Below are positions 1 to 8,712 of a DNA stretch of 64,000 bases, piece after piece. The position numbers were made by a program, and so were the translations under genes. Source of the DNA: Punica granatum (Eukaryota; Streptophyta; Magnoliopsida; Myrtales; Lythraceae); the NCBI RefSeq assembly GCF_007655135.1, contig NC_045128.1:36798811-36862810 (forward strand), in the 5' to 3' direction. Numbering within the stretch: position 1 is the first letter of the stretch; each line of letters opens with the position of its first letter. The notes beneath the pieces were generated by a model. That model was not told the DNA's origin and ran no database searches. It worked only from the letters and a program-made list of their open reading frames with translations.

Positions 1-118
1 GGGTGAGGAAGAGCGGGGTGGAGCCGAAGGTGTGGCCTGGGGCCCAAGTGAAGTGGCGGACTGATGGGTGGTCGACCAGCCAGTAATGGAGGACGGAGGA
101 GAGCACTCCGCCCCTCAT
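1..118 (-). CDS. ELO-type fatty-acid elongase, N-terminal fragment
   Basis: Read on the minus strand, the ATG at 118-116 opens a frame that runs off the left edge after 39 codons. The peptide contains HYWLVDHPSVRHFTW followed by a G-H-T-F-G-S-T-P-L-F-L stretch. This resembles the start of plant ELO/HOS3-like proteins (elongation of fatty acids protein 3-like), where a short amphipathic W-L-V-x-H-P segment precedes the first membrane helix. Known members are ER membrane proteins of very-long-chain fatty-acid or sphingolipid metabolism. The sequence upstream on this strand (119-265) is C/T-rich with no better start, as expected for a 5' leader. Only about 40 residues are visible and the histidine box lies outside the window, so the call is a family-level recognition. 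The open frame on the plus strand here (64-288) is its antisense shadow. Confidence 0.62.
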   Translation of the reverse strand, partial: MRGGVLSSVLHYWLVDHPSVRHFTWAPGHTFGSTPLFLT

Positions 119-309
119 TGTCGGGAATCCGGCGGCGGAGATGGTGGCTCGCCGGAGGAGGAGTTGTTGGAGAGAGTGAGGATAGAGTAGAGAGGGTCAA
201 AGACGGCGGAGGAGTTCGATTTCCGAAGTTGGATTGGGGTGTCTTATCGGTTGGTGTGGTCCCCATGGATAGCCTCCCAATGCTATGAAATTTATTTATT
301 TATTTTGTA

Positions 310-357
310 AATATATATATATATATATATATAAACAACAACAACAACAACAACAAC
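310..357. repeat. Microsatellites (AT)n and (AAC)n
   Basis: A run of AT dinucleotides (about 310-332) is followed directly by AAC trinucleotides (334-357). It lies just upstream of the ELO-like gene on the minus strand, so it is in its promoter region. Confidence 0.95.
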
Positions 358-833
358 GGAAGGAAGTCAAGAAGCTGAGATAGCTAGCTAGAGATTAACT
401 TGCCAAATTATGGGCCATATGATATCTAATAACAAATGTCATGAAATTGAGAATTACAACTAGAGGAGAAGGCCCTCGCCTATGGTAGGGCTGCAATTGT
501 TACGTAAATAATAAAATTATTTTTATAAATTCTTCCATCCTAACTTTTGTAAAATTGATTTCCTTCATTTCCAACCTATCTATAGCATTTTATGGTTGCA
601 ATCTCTCACATTGATTAGTTGAATGATTTATATATCAATTCTCCCTAATTCAAAAAATGCTCAAGTTAATATTAATTTTATTTCATAGATCCAATAAAAA
701 ATTAGAGGAAACAATGTACCATATATTTCACATTTTGTATAGTTGTACCTACTTATATAGTTTATCAGTTGTCTAATAAAAAATTTTGGTATCTACATGA
801 TAAAAAATCATCTCCCTCTATTTTATATATAAT

Positions 834-1312
834 TGTTGGGATCCGGAAATTGGCCCAATTCGCCAGGTTTGATTTTGCAGCTTGGGCCCACCTTGATACA
901 TCCGAGTTGATAATGAAATTTTATCGTGAGGATATATCTCTTTAATTATCTCTAAGTATCTATTCATATCCTTGATATATCTCTTAGATATTTTAGAATG
1001 TGCTATCAATAACTTTATGATATTATAATATGTCTAATTCGATATTTGGCGAGTATCATGTGCAAATGAATATTTGAAGCAAATTATCTATTAGGGACTT
1101 TCTACAATCTCTATAAATACATCTTCAGGTACCACTAAACCCTGAGTTAAATACATTACTTTTGTGTACACATTCTCATTTAAGCATCGGAGGGATATCG
1201 AGACTCTTCCAATCCTCCTTTTTTGCATGTTGCTCGTGGAAGCTCGAGGCTCGTGACCTGCAAGGCTTGTGGCTTGCACATGATGAAGACCTGATTTTTC
1301 ACGACCCCAACA
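834..1312 (+). mobile_element. Solo LTR of an LTR retrotransposon
   Basis: The segment starts TGTTGGGATCC and ends GACCCCAACA, so it has the TG...CA ends and the short inverted terminal TGTTGGG/CCCAACA expected of a plant LTR. It is flanked by a perfect 5-bp duplication, ATAAT at 829-833 and at 1313-1317. No second LTR, primer-binding site or gag-pol frame is present next to it, so this is a solo LTR left by recombination between two LTRs. A TATA-like CTATAAATAC at 1111-1120 is placed as an LTR promoter would be and suggests the plus orientation. The superfamily cannot be told without internal sequence. The ends differ from those of the copia element at 26155, although both begin TGTTGGG. Confidence 0.9.
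1111..1120 (+). promoter_or_regulatory. TATA box of the solo LTR
   Basis: CTATAAATAC lies about 200 bp before the LTR's 3' end, a usual U3/R position. It is the basis for giving the LTR a plus orientation. Activity is inferred only from the motif. Confidence 0.5.
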
Positions 1313-1317
1313 ATAAT

Positions 1318-2485
1318 ATGGTTTACTTACTTCAAGATGATGATGAATCTTATGATTCCAATATATTTTGGTTTCTACTCAGGATAGTATATGAAGAATT
1401 TTCCGACTCAAATCTGCCTGCATGTCAAAGCTCGTAGAGCTAAAAAATGAATTATGACTTTTCATAAATAATCAAATTGAATTTATTATAAATAATCATA
1501 AATATATGATCCATAACTTTTCATAAATTTAAATTTTTTTGACTTCTAGAGCCGAGGTGGCGGCATGAAATTATGCCATTTGTCGCGTTTTCCTTGGTGG
1601 TGACACGAAATGTCTCGCAACTAAAGATGTGTTTTATCCTACGTAGCACTTTCCAGCGTATCGCACCAACTTTTATTATTTCATATATATAGATACTGAT
1701 CAAAAGCAAAAATGAAATTGAATTACAAGTACGCCTTAAAACTAAAAAGTCAATTGTTTTCGTATTGTCTCGAAATTAGACCAGTGAAAAATTCAATCAA
1801 GGCTATTTTAGGTGGATCGTGCTTAAGAATAGTGAGCACAAAAACAACCATTCCATGACACTTTGCGTCGGTGACCACTGATGAAATCTTTTTTGCAACA
1901 TCCCATGCCAAGATACCAATGACTGACTACACATTTTATTTTATTTTTCTTTTCTTGAAAGGTACATTGACTGATTGTACATCTTCTTGCAATCCCAATA
2001 ACATTTATATTAAGTCTATATTATGCATAATTTAGAGAGCTTTAGACCAAAGTAGTCTTCTTTTCAAAATTAATTGGCACAATAGACTTATCCAAAATCT
2101 GTTTCTCAAAATAGACTTATACTATATTCTCAATTATTATTCCAATCCAGTGGCTTTTTAAAATTGTTTCATTTAAATCCTATTGAAATAAACTCTTTTA
2201 TTTATTAGCATAAATGAATTATCTATTAGATTGGCATTAGGAAAATTCTTAAATACATTATAACATGAACCAAAATTTAAATTTTATCGACAAAAGTTTA
2301 TTAAAATTTGAGCAAATGATTTGCATCTCGTACAAATAGTATAGATAAAAATATGTAAATAAACTTATCCATTATCCATTTAGATTAGATAATGGATAGA
2401 TATACATAATAAGCATTTTTTGAATGAATTTCTTCCATCAATTCTTACATTATATAATTTTGGCATATGTATTTTTTTCTAGAAA
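1318..2485. other. AT-rich intergenic DNA, no gene seen
   Basis: No frame here has coding character. The DNA is AT-rich with many stops on both strands. The only structure seen is the flank of the solo LTR on the left and the dispersed repeat on the right. Confidence 0.7.
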
Positions 2486-2811
2486 TTTAAGATTCAATGA
2501 TTATAATAAAATTATTAATGTCTTAAATTTTTCTATAATATTGTAGAATAAATAAAATTTTAATTCACATTAATGTGAATTAAAAAAATAAATGAATAAA
2601 GTTTTTATAAACCAAAAATTCTTCATTAGTATATTATTAATGTGATATTATAATTGTAGCAATTCTAAAATAATACATATGTTGGTTGTTATTTAATATA
2701 TTTTAAGTATTTAATAAGTAAAATAGTAAATATTTCTAATATATATGTTTAATATTTAAATCTAGCTGTAAGCTTAAGCTCTGATAATTTTTTTCGTAGA
2801 ATTTAAGTTTT
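2486..2811 (+). repeat. Dispersed AT-rich repeat, copy 1
   Basis: About 325 bp recurs with only scattered differences at 11906-12224, and its right-hand 215 bp recurs at 7583-7799. It holds a perfect palindrome at 2560-2583 (core TTCACATTAATGTGAA). Shared landmarks are TTCTTCATTAGTATATTATT, TAAGTATTTAATAAGTAAAA and the end GCTTAAGCT. No coding sequence or recognised transposon ends were found. All three copies lie in the cluster that holds the coiled-coil gene fragments. Confidence 0.85.
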
Positions 2812-3191
2812 GATTCATGGTAATATAATTTAATAATATATATATAATGAGAAAACTTGTATATAATTCATTCATTCTAATAAATAAAGGACCTTAATTC
2901 AAGATGAATTTAAATGAAACAAATCAAAAAGTTCAGGGACTGGAAATAGTTTTTGAGGAAAACTATTGTTGGAATTAATTTTGAAAAGAAGACTATTTCG
3001 GTCAAAAGCCGTGATGTGTATACTACATGTGTGTGCATATATATATACATATATATATGAATATATTTAGATGACCGATTAATTGATGCAAGCTAGCTAG
3101 GTCTCATGGAATCAAATATTGATGAATTCTCACAAGACGACTTAGAGCAACCTTAACTGAGGCATAAAATTACATACATCTAAAATTGAAT

Positions 3192-3341
3192 ATGACAATA
3201 ACCTAAAGTGTGTGTTGCCTTGCAGTAGGCGTTGCGCCAGTATATAATTAAAATTGTTTATGAAGATACATATTTATGTATATGTATATACATATATGTA
3301 TCTCACATATTTGCATATTTGTTATTGTTACGGTGTACATG
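3192..3341 (+). repeat. Palindrome-bearing repeat R, copy 1
   Basis: The segment from AATAACCTAAAGTGTG to GGTGTACATGTTA is repeated at 4733-4882 in the same orientation and, shortened, at 6003-6121 in the opposite one. Its centre is a near-perfect AT-rich palindrome (AGATACATATTTATG ... CATATATGTATCT, about 40 bp) that can fold into a hairpin. The same palindrome type sits at 7796-7845 and 12224-12254. In each case it borders a fragment of the coiled-coil/membrane gene family. Confidence 0.85.
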
Positions 3342-3342
3342 T

Positions 3343-3957
3343 TACGAATCATTGTCTAGTGATTTCGATGAGCTTAAACTCCAAGAGGCTATGACGAGCT
3401 TCTCGAATGAAGACTCAGAGGCCAAATCTCTTTTGGAAAAGCTGATGAGGAATCTTGAGGATCAAGTCAGGAATTATGAAGGTTCGGTAGCTGAAGCCTC
3501 TAGAAAATCTGCATCTTTGAAGGAAGAATTGGACCAAAGTTTGGCCAACTGTTGAGGAGCTTAAACAAAAAATTGCCAAAGTAGAGAATAAGGCTTTACA
3601 AGCTCTTTTAGACAATGAACTTCTAGTCGAGACAAACCTACAACTCAAACTCCGGGTTGATGAACTTTAAGAGCTGTTAAACTCTATTGCGTCCAACAAG
3701 GAAGCCACTGCTGATAAATTAGCTTGTCACATAGTAACTATCACCAAGTTGCAGGAGCAACACTCTAGAGTTCTTGAACTCAAATATGCAATTGAAGCTC
3801 GCATCCTTGAGGCAGAAACACAATTTGAAGAAGTAGTATGGAGGTTTACTGAGAAAGATGCAAAAGCTAAGGACTTGAATGTGAAGCTCTCTAGGTTGGA
3901 AAGCCTAATAAGTGTATATCAAAACGAGCTCATGAAGCTTCTGCATATTTAAATTGA
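3343..3957 (+). pseudogene. Coiled-coil protein exon fragment
   Basis: Translation gives a heptad-rich, Glu/Lys/Leu-rich protein (FDELKLQEAMTSFSNEDSEA near the start, HSRVLELKYAIEARILEAET further on). It looks like one exon of a plant long coiled-coil protein, of the kind usually annotated as myosin-heavy-chain-like or early-endosome-antigen-like. I am not certain of the exact orthologue. The reading frame is broken at about 3555, where a stop (LANC*) is followed by continued homology in another frame, and again at about 3669 (VDEL*). The end (3952) is followed by a segment matching the intron between coiled coil and membrane exon in the minus-strand copy (6950-7035). Homologous fragments lie at 7858-8104, 12262-12826 and, for another part of the coil, 7045-7500. 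Repeat R abuts its 5' side. Confidence 0.8.
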
Positions 3958-4080
3958 CTTGCGATAAAGTACGTGAGAATTGCATATTTCTTAAATTTGG
4001 ATAGACCGATAATGCATAAACTTCGTTCGTTTTCTTACCCAAATAGAGAGAAGCTTTATTAGGTCGAAAGCGCCGTGACA

Positions 4081-4300
4081 ATGGTTTCAATAGTAATGGG
4101 TCTTGGGGCCACAGTTATTGATTGGAAGCCGATGGCGGCCGCCAGCTTCTCCGAGTTCATCGGAGCGGCTTTGGCCTCTGCCATAGGAGAGCTACTGACA
4201 ACGTGATCCGACAAAAAGATTAAGGAGGCTCTGCTAAACCTTACTAGGGCGGGCTAAGAAGCTAAGGAGGAAATGGTGGTCGCCCAATATTCTTTCTTTA
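4081..4300 (+). pseudogene. Membrane-segment exon fragment
   Basis: The frame reads GLGATVIDWKPMAAASFSEF and continues with a small-residue-rich helix (FIGAALASAIGELL). In-frame stops follow after ELLTT and after LTRAG. It matches the better preserved minus-strand exon at 6465-6930 almost residue for residue. It follows a coiled-coil fragment and the matching intron sequence, so 3343-4300 is one decayed copy of the 3' end of a gene coding for a coiled coil plus C-terminal membrane segments. I do not recognise the membrane domain. Confidence 0.75.
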
Positions 4301-4338
4301 TTACAATCTGGTCCTCAAATAGTTTGATCCATAATAGC

Positions 4339-4732
4339 TTAGCTTAGTAAATTGCAAGACGGTCGTAAATCCAGTTGGAGGCGAAACTGATGGCGATCAA
4401 CAACCACCCAGCAGCAACAACCTGAACTAGAGACTAGACCACCGAAGCCTTTTCCAAGACCCCGTCGACTATGCCAATTAGGAGGAAGGTTGCCGTGGTT
4501 AGAACTACCACCATCCACATCCTCTAGGTGTAGTTCTTGCTGAGAAGCATCTGCAACAGTGGGGGGACCAACCCGACAGCAAAGCAAAAGCCTTTGCGAG
4601 CCACGGCCAACCAAGGGTGGAGGATATCTAAGGCTACCGGTTTCGGAGGAACTTGCCTTAACTCCACTATTTCCTCCGTAGCTTCTTGGCCCGCCTAGCA
4701 AGCTTTAATAGAGCCTCATTGGTCTTTTTGTC
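4339..4732 (-). pseudogene. Membrane-segment exon fragment, inverted copy
   Basis: The minus strand carries the second half of the same membrane exon, from GACAAAAAGACCAATGAGG at the right end to about 4339. The homologous reading of 6465-6720 shows the same order: lysine-rich linker, Pro-Arg-Pro-Trp-Leu, first hydrophobic helix, then HTLRMWMVVVVATAIF-like second helix. It is frameshifted relative to any single open frame. Its right end is fused directly to repeat R at 4733. The same fusion, in opposite orientation, occurs at 6121/6122, so the two form an inverted pair. Confidence 0.75.
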
Positions 4733-4882
4733 AATAACCTAAAGTGTGTGCAACCTTACAGTGGGCATTGTGCTAGTATATAACTAAAATTATTTATGAC
4801 GATACATATTTATGAATATGTATATACAGATATGTATCTCACATATTTGTATATTTCTTATTGTTACGGTGTACATGTTATT
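4733..4882 (+). repeat. Palindrome-bearing repeat R, copy 2
   Basis: Direct repeat of 3192-3341 (AATAACCTAAAGTGTGTGCA to TACGGTGTACATGTTA) with a few substitutions. It is joined without a gap to the inverted membrane-exon fragment at 4339-4732. Confidence 0.85.
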
Positions 4883-5689
4883 TTATTGTATCTCCAATTG
4901 CCAGATGAGATTCCATGTATTTGTTATTGTATCTCCAATTACTAGATATCTTATCACTTCGTATGAGATTTAGGTGCTTTTCTCAGCTCCATCCCTTATG
5001 TTAGCATGCCGTCGATATTCCGTCAATAATTGGATGGAAAACTTGACCCTCTTTCTTTGGCCTGTCCATGAAATGAAAAGCATTAAACATCCTAAGCTAA
5101 TGCAACAACGTAGATCGAGTACCAGCAACGCAACTGCAACCAATTCGAGTCACCAAAAAGCTTATTATCTGTGTTTTTATTCGGGTCAAACTGAGTCACC
5201 GCTAGCTAGCTTATTCATGTCGAATTGGAGATGAACAACACACCAACCAAACTGATGCCACGGAGTTAATGAAGTATTACCAATTCATGTCGCAAGCAAT
5301 TCCATGCCAACTAAACATCGTTTGCCCTAGCATTTTCAAGTCATTTTCTGAATAGAATTTCAATGCCCTGTTATTTCCTAACCTCAGGTAACCATTCAGT
5401 CAATTTCAAAATAAAAAAATGTTTGTATCCCTAAACAAGCAGGAGCATAAATATCTGATGGTCTAATCTCCAAATTAAGCTAGAAAATGGAGAGTCGAAC
5501 AGGACATGATCGCCACATGCAGCTCCTACAAGAATTACTTACCCAGTAGTAGTTTCAACTTTCTCAGCTAATATATATGACAGGGAAACCAAAAAAGAGG
5601 GAAAAATTGTAACAGCCCTGTTATAGAACCAACCAATTACGAAACTGAATGTGGTTTAGAATAAACCGAGTCCAACGACTAGGTTATAG
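4883..5689. other. Spacer of the inverted pair, no gene seen
   Basis: Non-repetitive sequence between the two inverted R/membrane-exon fusions. A frame at 4974-5234 is open but has no recognisable domain. It is probably chance. Confidence 0.55.
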
Positions 5690-5945
5690 GAATGGACGAT
5701 GGAGGACTTCTCCAGACGTCCGCTGGCAACTCCAATCCCGACGAACGTGGCGGTAGCCATACCCACCATCGTCTATATCTTACTTTCGTGGATTTGATTA
5801 GATGTGTCGGTAACAGCGGGCAAATGGCTCCGGTAGCAAGGATATACCCTTCAAAGTTGTTGCCAGCCAAGGGTGTGGCAACTCATCGGTTGTTGGAGCC
5901 TAAGGCCGCTGAGCTCCCCTGATATCGACCATCTCCTCCTCGTCT
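5690..5945 (-). pseudogene. Possible diverged membrane-exon fragment
   Basis: On the minus strand, TMVGMATATFVGIGVASGRL reads as a hydrophobic helix in the position and style of the second helix of the neighbouring fragments (MWMVVVVATAIFLLIGIVG). The preceding part, LAGNNFEGYILATGAICPLL, may match their first helix region in a different frame. Similarity is low and by eye only. It may be an older member of the same family or chance. Confidence 0.35.
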
Positions 5946-6002
5946 GCAAGTAGATGGAGCTCACGGAAAGCCTTCATTGTGACTCTGTCTGAGTAGGCTA
6001 AT

Positions 6003-6121
6003 TCTTAATGTGTGAGATACATATATGTATATACATATACATAAATATGTATCTTCGTTAACAATTTTAGTTATATACTGGCACAACGCCCTCTGCAAGT
6101 TTGCACACACTTTAGGTTATT
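6003..6121 (-). repeat. Palindrome-bearing repeat R, copy 3 (inverted, truncated)
   Basis: Reverse complement of 4733-4850, ending TTTAGGTTATT at 6120. It lacks the far 30 bp present in copies 1 and 2. Confidence 0.85.
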
Positions 6122-6464
6122 GACAAAAAGACCAAGGAAGTTATGCCAAAGCTTGTTAGGGTGGGCCAAGAAGCTACGGAGGAAATGGTGGAGTTAGGGA
6201 AAGTTCCTTCGATATCGATAGACGCAGATATCCCCCGCCCTTGGCTGCCATGGCTCACAAGGGCCTTTCCTTTGCTGTCGGGTGGGTCCCCCACTGTTGC
6301 CTACACTTCTCAGCGAGAACTACACCCGAAGGGTGTAGACGGTGGTGGTTGTGGCCACCGCCACCTTCTTCCTAATCGGCATAGTCGGCGAGGTCTTGGA
6401 GAAGGTCTAGTCTCCAATTCGGGTCGTCGATGCTAGGTGGTTGTTGATCGCCATTAGTTTCGCT
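6122..6464 (+). pseudogene. Membrane-segment exon fragment, plus copy
   Basis: Begins GACAAAAAGACCAAGGAAG directly after repeat R and reads EATEEMVELGKVPSISIDAD. It then continues through Pro-Arg-Pro-Trp-Leu into a frameshifted helix region. It is homologous to 4339-4732 in inverted orientation. At about 6464 it meets the minus-strand exon head to head (shared TCGTCGATGCTAGGTGGTTG), so the join is the centre of a larger inverted repeat. Confidence 0.75.
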
Positions 6465-6950
6465 GCCGACTATGCCGATCAAGAGGAAGATGGCGGTGGC
6501 CACAACCACCACCATCCACATCCTTAAGGTGTGGTTCTCACTGAGAAGCGCCGGCAACAACGGGGGGGACTAACCCGACAGCAAAGCAAAAGAACTTATG
6601 AGCCGCAACCAACCAAGGGCGGGGGATATCTGCTGCTACCGGTACTGGAGGAACTTCCCCTAACTCCACTGTTTCCTTCGTAGCTTCTTGGCCTACCTTA
6701 GCAAGCTTTAGCAGAGCCTCTATGGTCTTTTTGTCAGACCACATCGTCAGCAGCTCTCCTATGGCAGAGGCCAAAGCCGCTCCGATGAACTCGAAGAAGC
6801 TGGCGGCCGCCATCGGCTTCCAATCAACAACTGTGGCCCCAAGACCAATTATTATTGAAGCCAATGTCATGGCGACGCTTATGGCCCAGTAAATGGCCTC
6901 TCGAAGCTTCTTCGAGAAGCTCCCCTCCACTACAGCTTCTCTATGTTTGG
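6465..6950 (-). pseudogene. Membrane-segment exon, best preserved copy
   Basis: The frame from 6930 downwards reads MEGSFSKKLREAIYWAISVA, then helices TLASIIIGLGATVVDW and SFFEFIGAALASAIGELL, a charged linker (DKKTIEALLKLAKVGQEATK) and a third helix HKFFCFAVGLVPPVV. The frame breaks at about 6555. The homologous continuation (HTLRMWMVVVVATAIFLLIG) is in another frame. The 5' border at about 6950 is a good acceptor (pyrimidine tract, then AAACATAG), with the coiled-coil exon at 7045-7500 upstream. This is the clearest view of the ancestral gene: coiled coil, intron, then three or four membrane helices at the C terminus. A tail-anchored or multi-span organelle protein is an inference. No family name is offered. 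Confidence 0.75.
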
Positions 6951-7044
6951 GTAAGAAAACAAATAAAATTTATGCATTAGCGGTCAATCGAAATTTAAGA
7001 AATATGCAATTCTCACGTACTTTATCGCAAGTGAATTTAAAAAA

Positions 7045-7500
7045 TCAGAACTTTAGTATATATCCATGATGAAGGGGGGAAAAAATTCTTTGGTTGGATA
7101 TTAAATAGAATGAGCGCCTCTGCCTCACCTCCTTAGCAGCATAAAGGTTTACTTGTAGATCATTGAACTTCGACTCATAAGATGCTAGTTCCTCAATGAG
7201 CTTCAAGTTCGTCTCAGTTAACCCTTCATTTTCCTTCTCACAGAGACCCAACTTGGTGTTCATCTCTTCAAGGACACCCTCCAAATGCTTTAATTGGGAG
7301 TGAGTCTGCTCCAGCTCGATTTGCTTCTCCATTTGCCTCTTCTCCAGGGAATTAATATGTTCTTCAAGCTCAACGTTCTTCTGCTCTGCTGCTATGAGAA
7401 GGGGTCTCGAGCTCAAGCTCTCTTCTCATTTGTGATTTTTCCGCTTCTGCTGTTAGGCTAGTTGAAGTTTGGATTAAGCTGTCAAGCTCAAGGTTAGTAA
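7045..7500 (-). pseudogene. Coiled-coil protein exon fragment
   Basis: The minus-strand frame reads AAEQKNVELEEHINSLEKRQ followed by long Glu/Lys/Leu heptads and ends at a plausible donor (AAGGAG|GTGAGG, about 7118). The upstream part, DSLIQTSTSLTAEAEKSQ, is in a different frame, so there is a frame break near 7410. It is another stretch of the same long coiled-coil protein represented at 3343-3957. It precedes the membrane exon at 6465-6950 in transcriptional order with a short intron between. Confidence 0.75.
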
Positions 7501-7582
7501 TAATTTCCTTTCAGGTGGTGTTTTGCAATTAAATTCGAAAGTGAAGTTTTGGAATGAGAATAAAAGTGATGAACTTACTACT

Positions 7583-7799
7583 AAATAAAGTTTTTATACA
7601 CCAAAAGTTCTTCATTAGTATATTATTAATGCGATATTATAGTTGTAGCAATTCTAAAATAAGATATATATTGGTTGTTTTTTAATATATTTTAAGTATT
7701 TAATAAGTAAAATATTAAATATTTCTAATATATATGTTTAATATTTAAATCTTAGCGCTAAGCTTAAGCTCATATTTTTTTTTTAGAATTAAATTTTGC
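7583..7799 (+). repeat. Dispersed AT-rich repeat, copy 2 (truncated)
   Basis: Matches the right-hand part of the repeat at 2486-2811. It starts just downstream of the position where the other two copies carry the 24-bp palindrome, so truncation at the palindrome is likely. Confidence 0.8.
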
Positions 7800-7857
7800 A
7801 TATGTATATACATATTTATGTATATGTATATACATATATGTATCTCAATTATTTGCA

Positions 7858-8104
7858 TATGTATCTTCTCAGTAAACCTTCCCGTTGCTTCTTCCAATTG
7901 CGTTTCTGCCTCAAGGATGCGAGCTTCAATTGCATATTTGAGTTCAAGAACTCTAGAGTGTTGCTTCTGCAACTCAGTGATAGTTGCTATGTGAGAAGCT
8001 AATTTCTCAACAGTGGCTTCCTTATCGGAAGCAGTAGAGTTTAGCAACCCTTGAAGTTCATCAACCTGGAATAAGGTCGTCTCGTCTGACCGACCTAACC
8101 CCAC
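7858..8104 (-). pseudogene. Coiled-coil fragment in duplication copy A
   Basis: The frame reads QVDELQGLLNSTASDKEATV and HSRVLELKYAIEARILEAET, matching 3650-3860 of the plus-strand copy. It has been joined upstream to non-homologous flank by a deletion. There is no start codon of its own family context and no downstream exons. Confidence 0.75.
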
Positions 8105-8712
8105 CTCGCATTATATATAAAGTCTCCCAGCTTAGCTTTTCCTCTTTTACATTTTCTCTCACCACTTTATTTATATATTATATAATTAACTAAATGACTC
8201 GCTCAGCTCATTAGGAAACTACTCCTAGAAATTAAACTAACTATTGTTGTTTATTACCAAAAATAAGAAATTAATGGAGCAAAGTAATTGTAAATGTTGC
8301 CCTCCATGGCCGCCGTGCATGATAATGATGTCCGCGTATTATCACGAAACTCAATACAAGGTGTATCTTCCATTTCCCTTGTATATATCTCCATTTGAGT
8401 AGTGTCATCCTATAAATCATATAATTCAATTAACATGTTTGAAAATATATTCCCACGGAAATTTATGAAAATTATGTGGCATTTATTTTCCCTTTGCTCT
8501 TGTCGAGAGAATTGATAAGCGAACCCAACCAAAAGAAGCTATCGAGAGGAACCAACAATTTGGTCACATAGCTAGGAAGGAAATGGTATGGAAGAGTTTC
8601 ACAAAAGTAAGCACCCACATATATTTTTACATTTTTGCACGAGAAAAAGATAATTAGTGCTAACATGTAAACTGATCAATATCTCTCATCATATTTTGTG
8701 CTCTCCACTTAT

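Larger units (their letters stand above)
7583..8712 (+). repeat. Segmental duplication, copy A
   Basis: Direct repeat of 12013-13637. Order in both: AT-rich repeat, palindrome, inverted coiled-coil fragment, then a long colinear flank (CTAACCTCACCTCGCAT-like start, TTTCTCTCACCACTTTATTT, ATGACTCGCTCAGCTCATTA). Copy A lacks about 500 bp of coiled-coil coding sequence and 5' leader that copy B has. This is an internal deletion joining 8055 to about 8070. Homology stops near 8712, at a CTCTCCACTTATA motif. Confidence 0.85.

Noticed and set aside
1162..1437. 91-residue open frame
   Set aside because: It lies across the solo LTR and its flank and has no domain. Chance frame.
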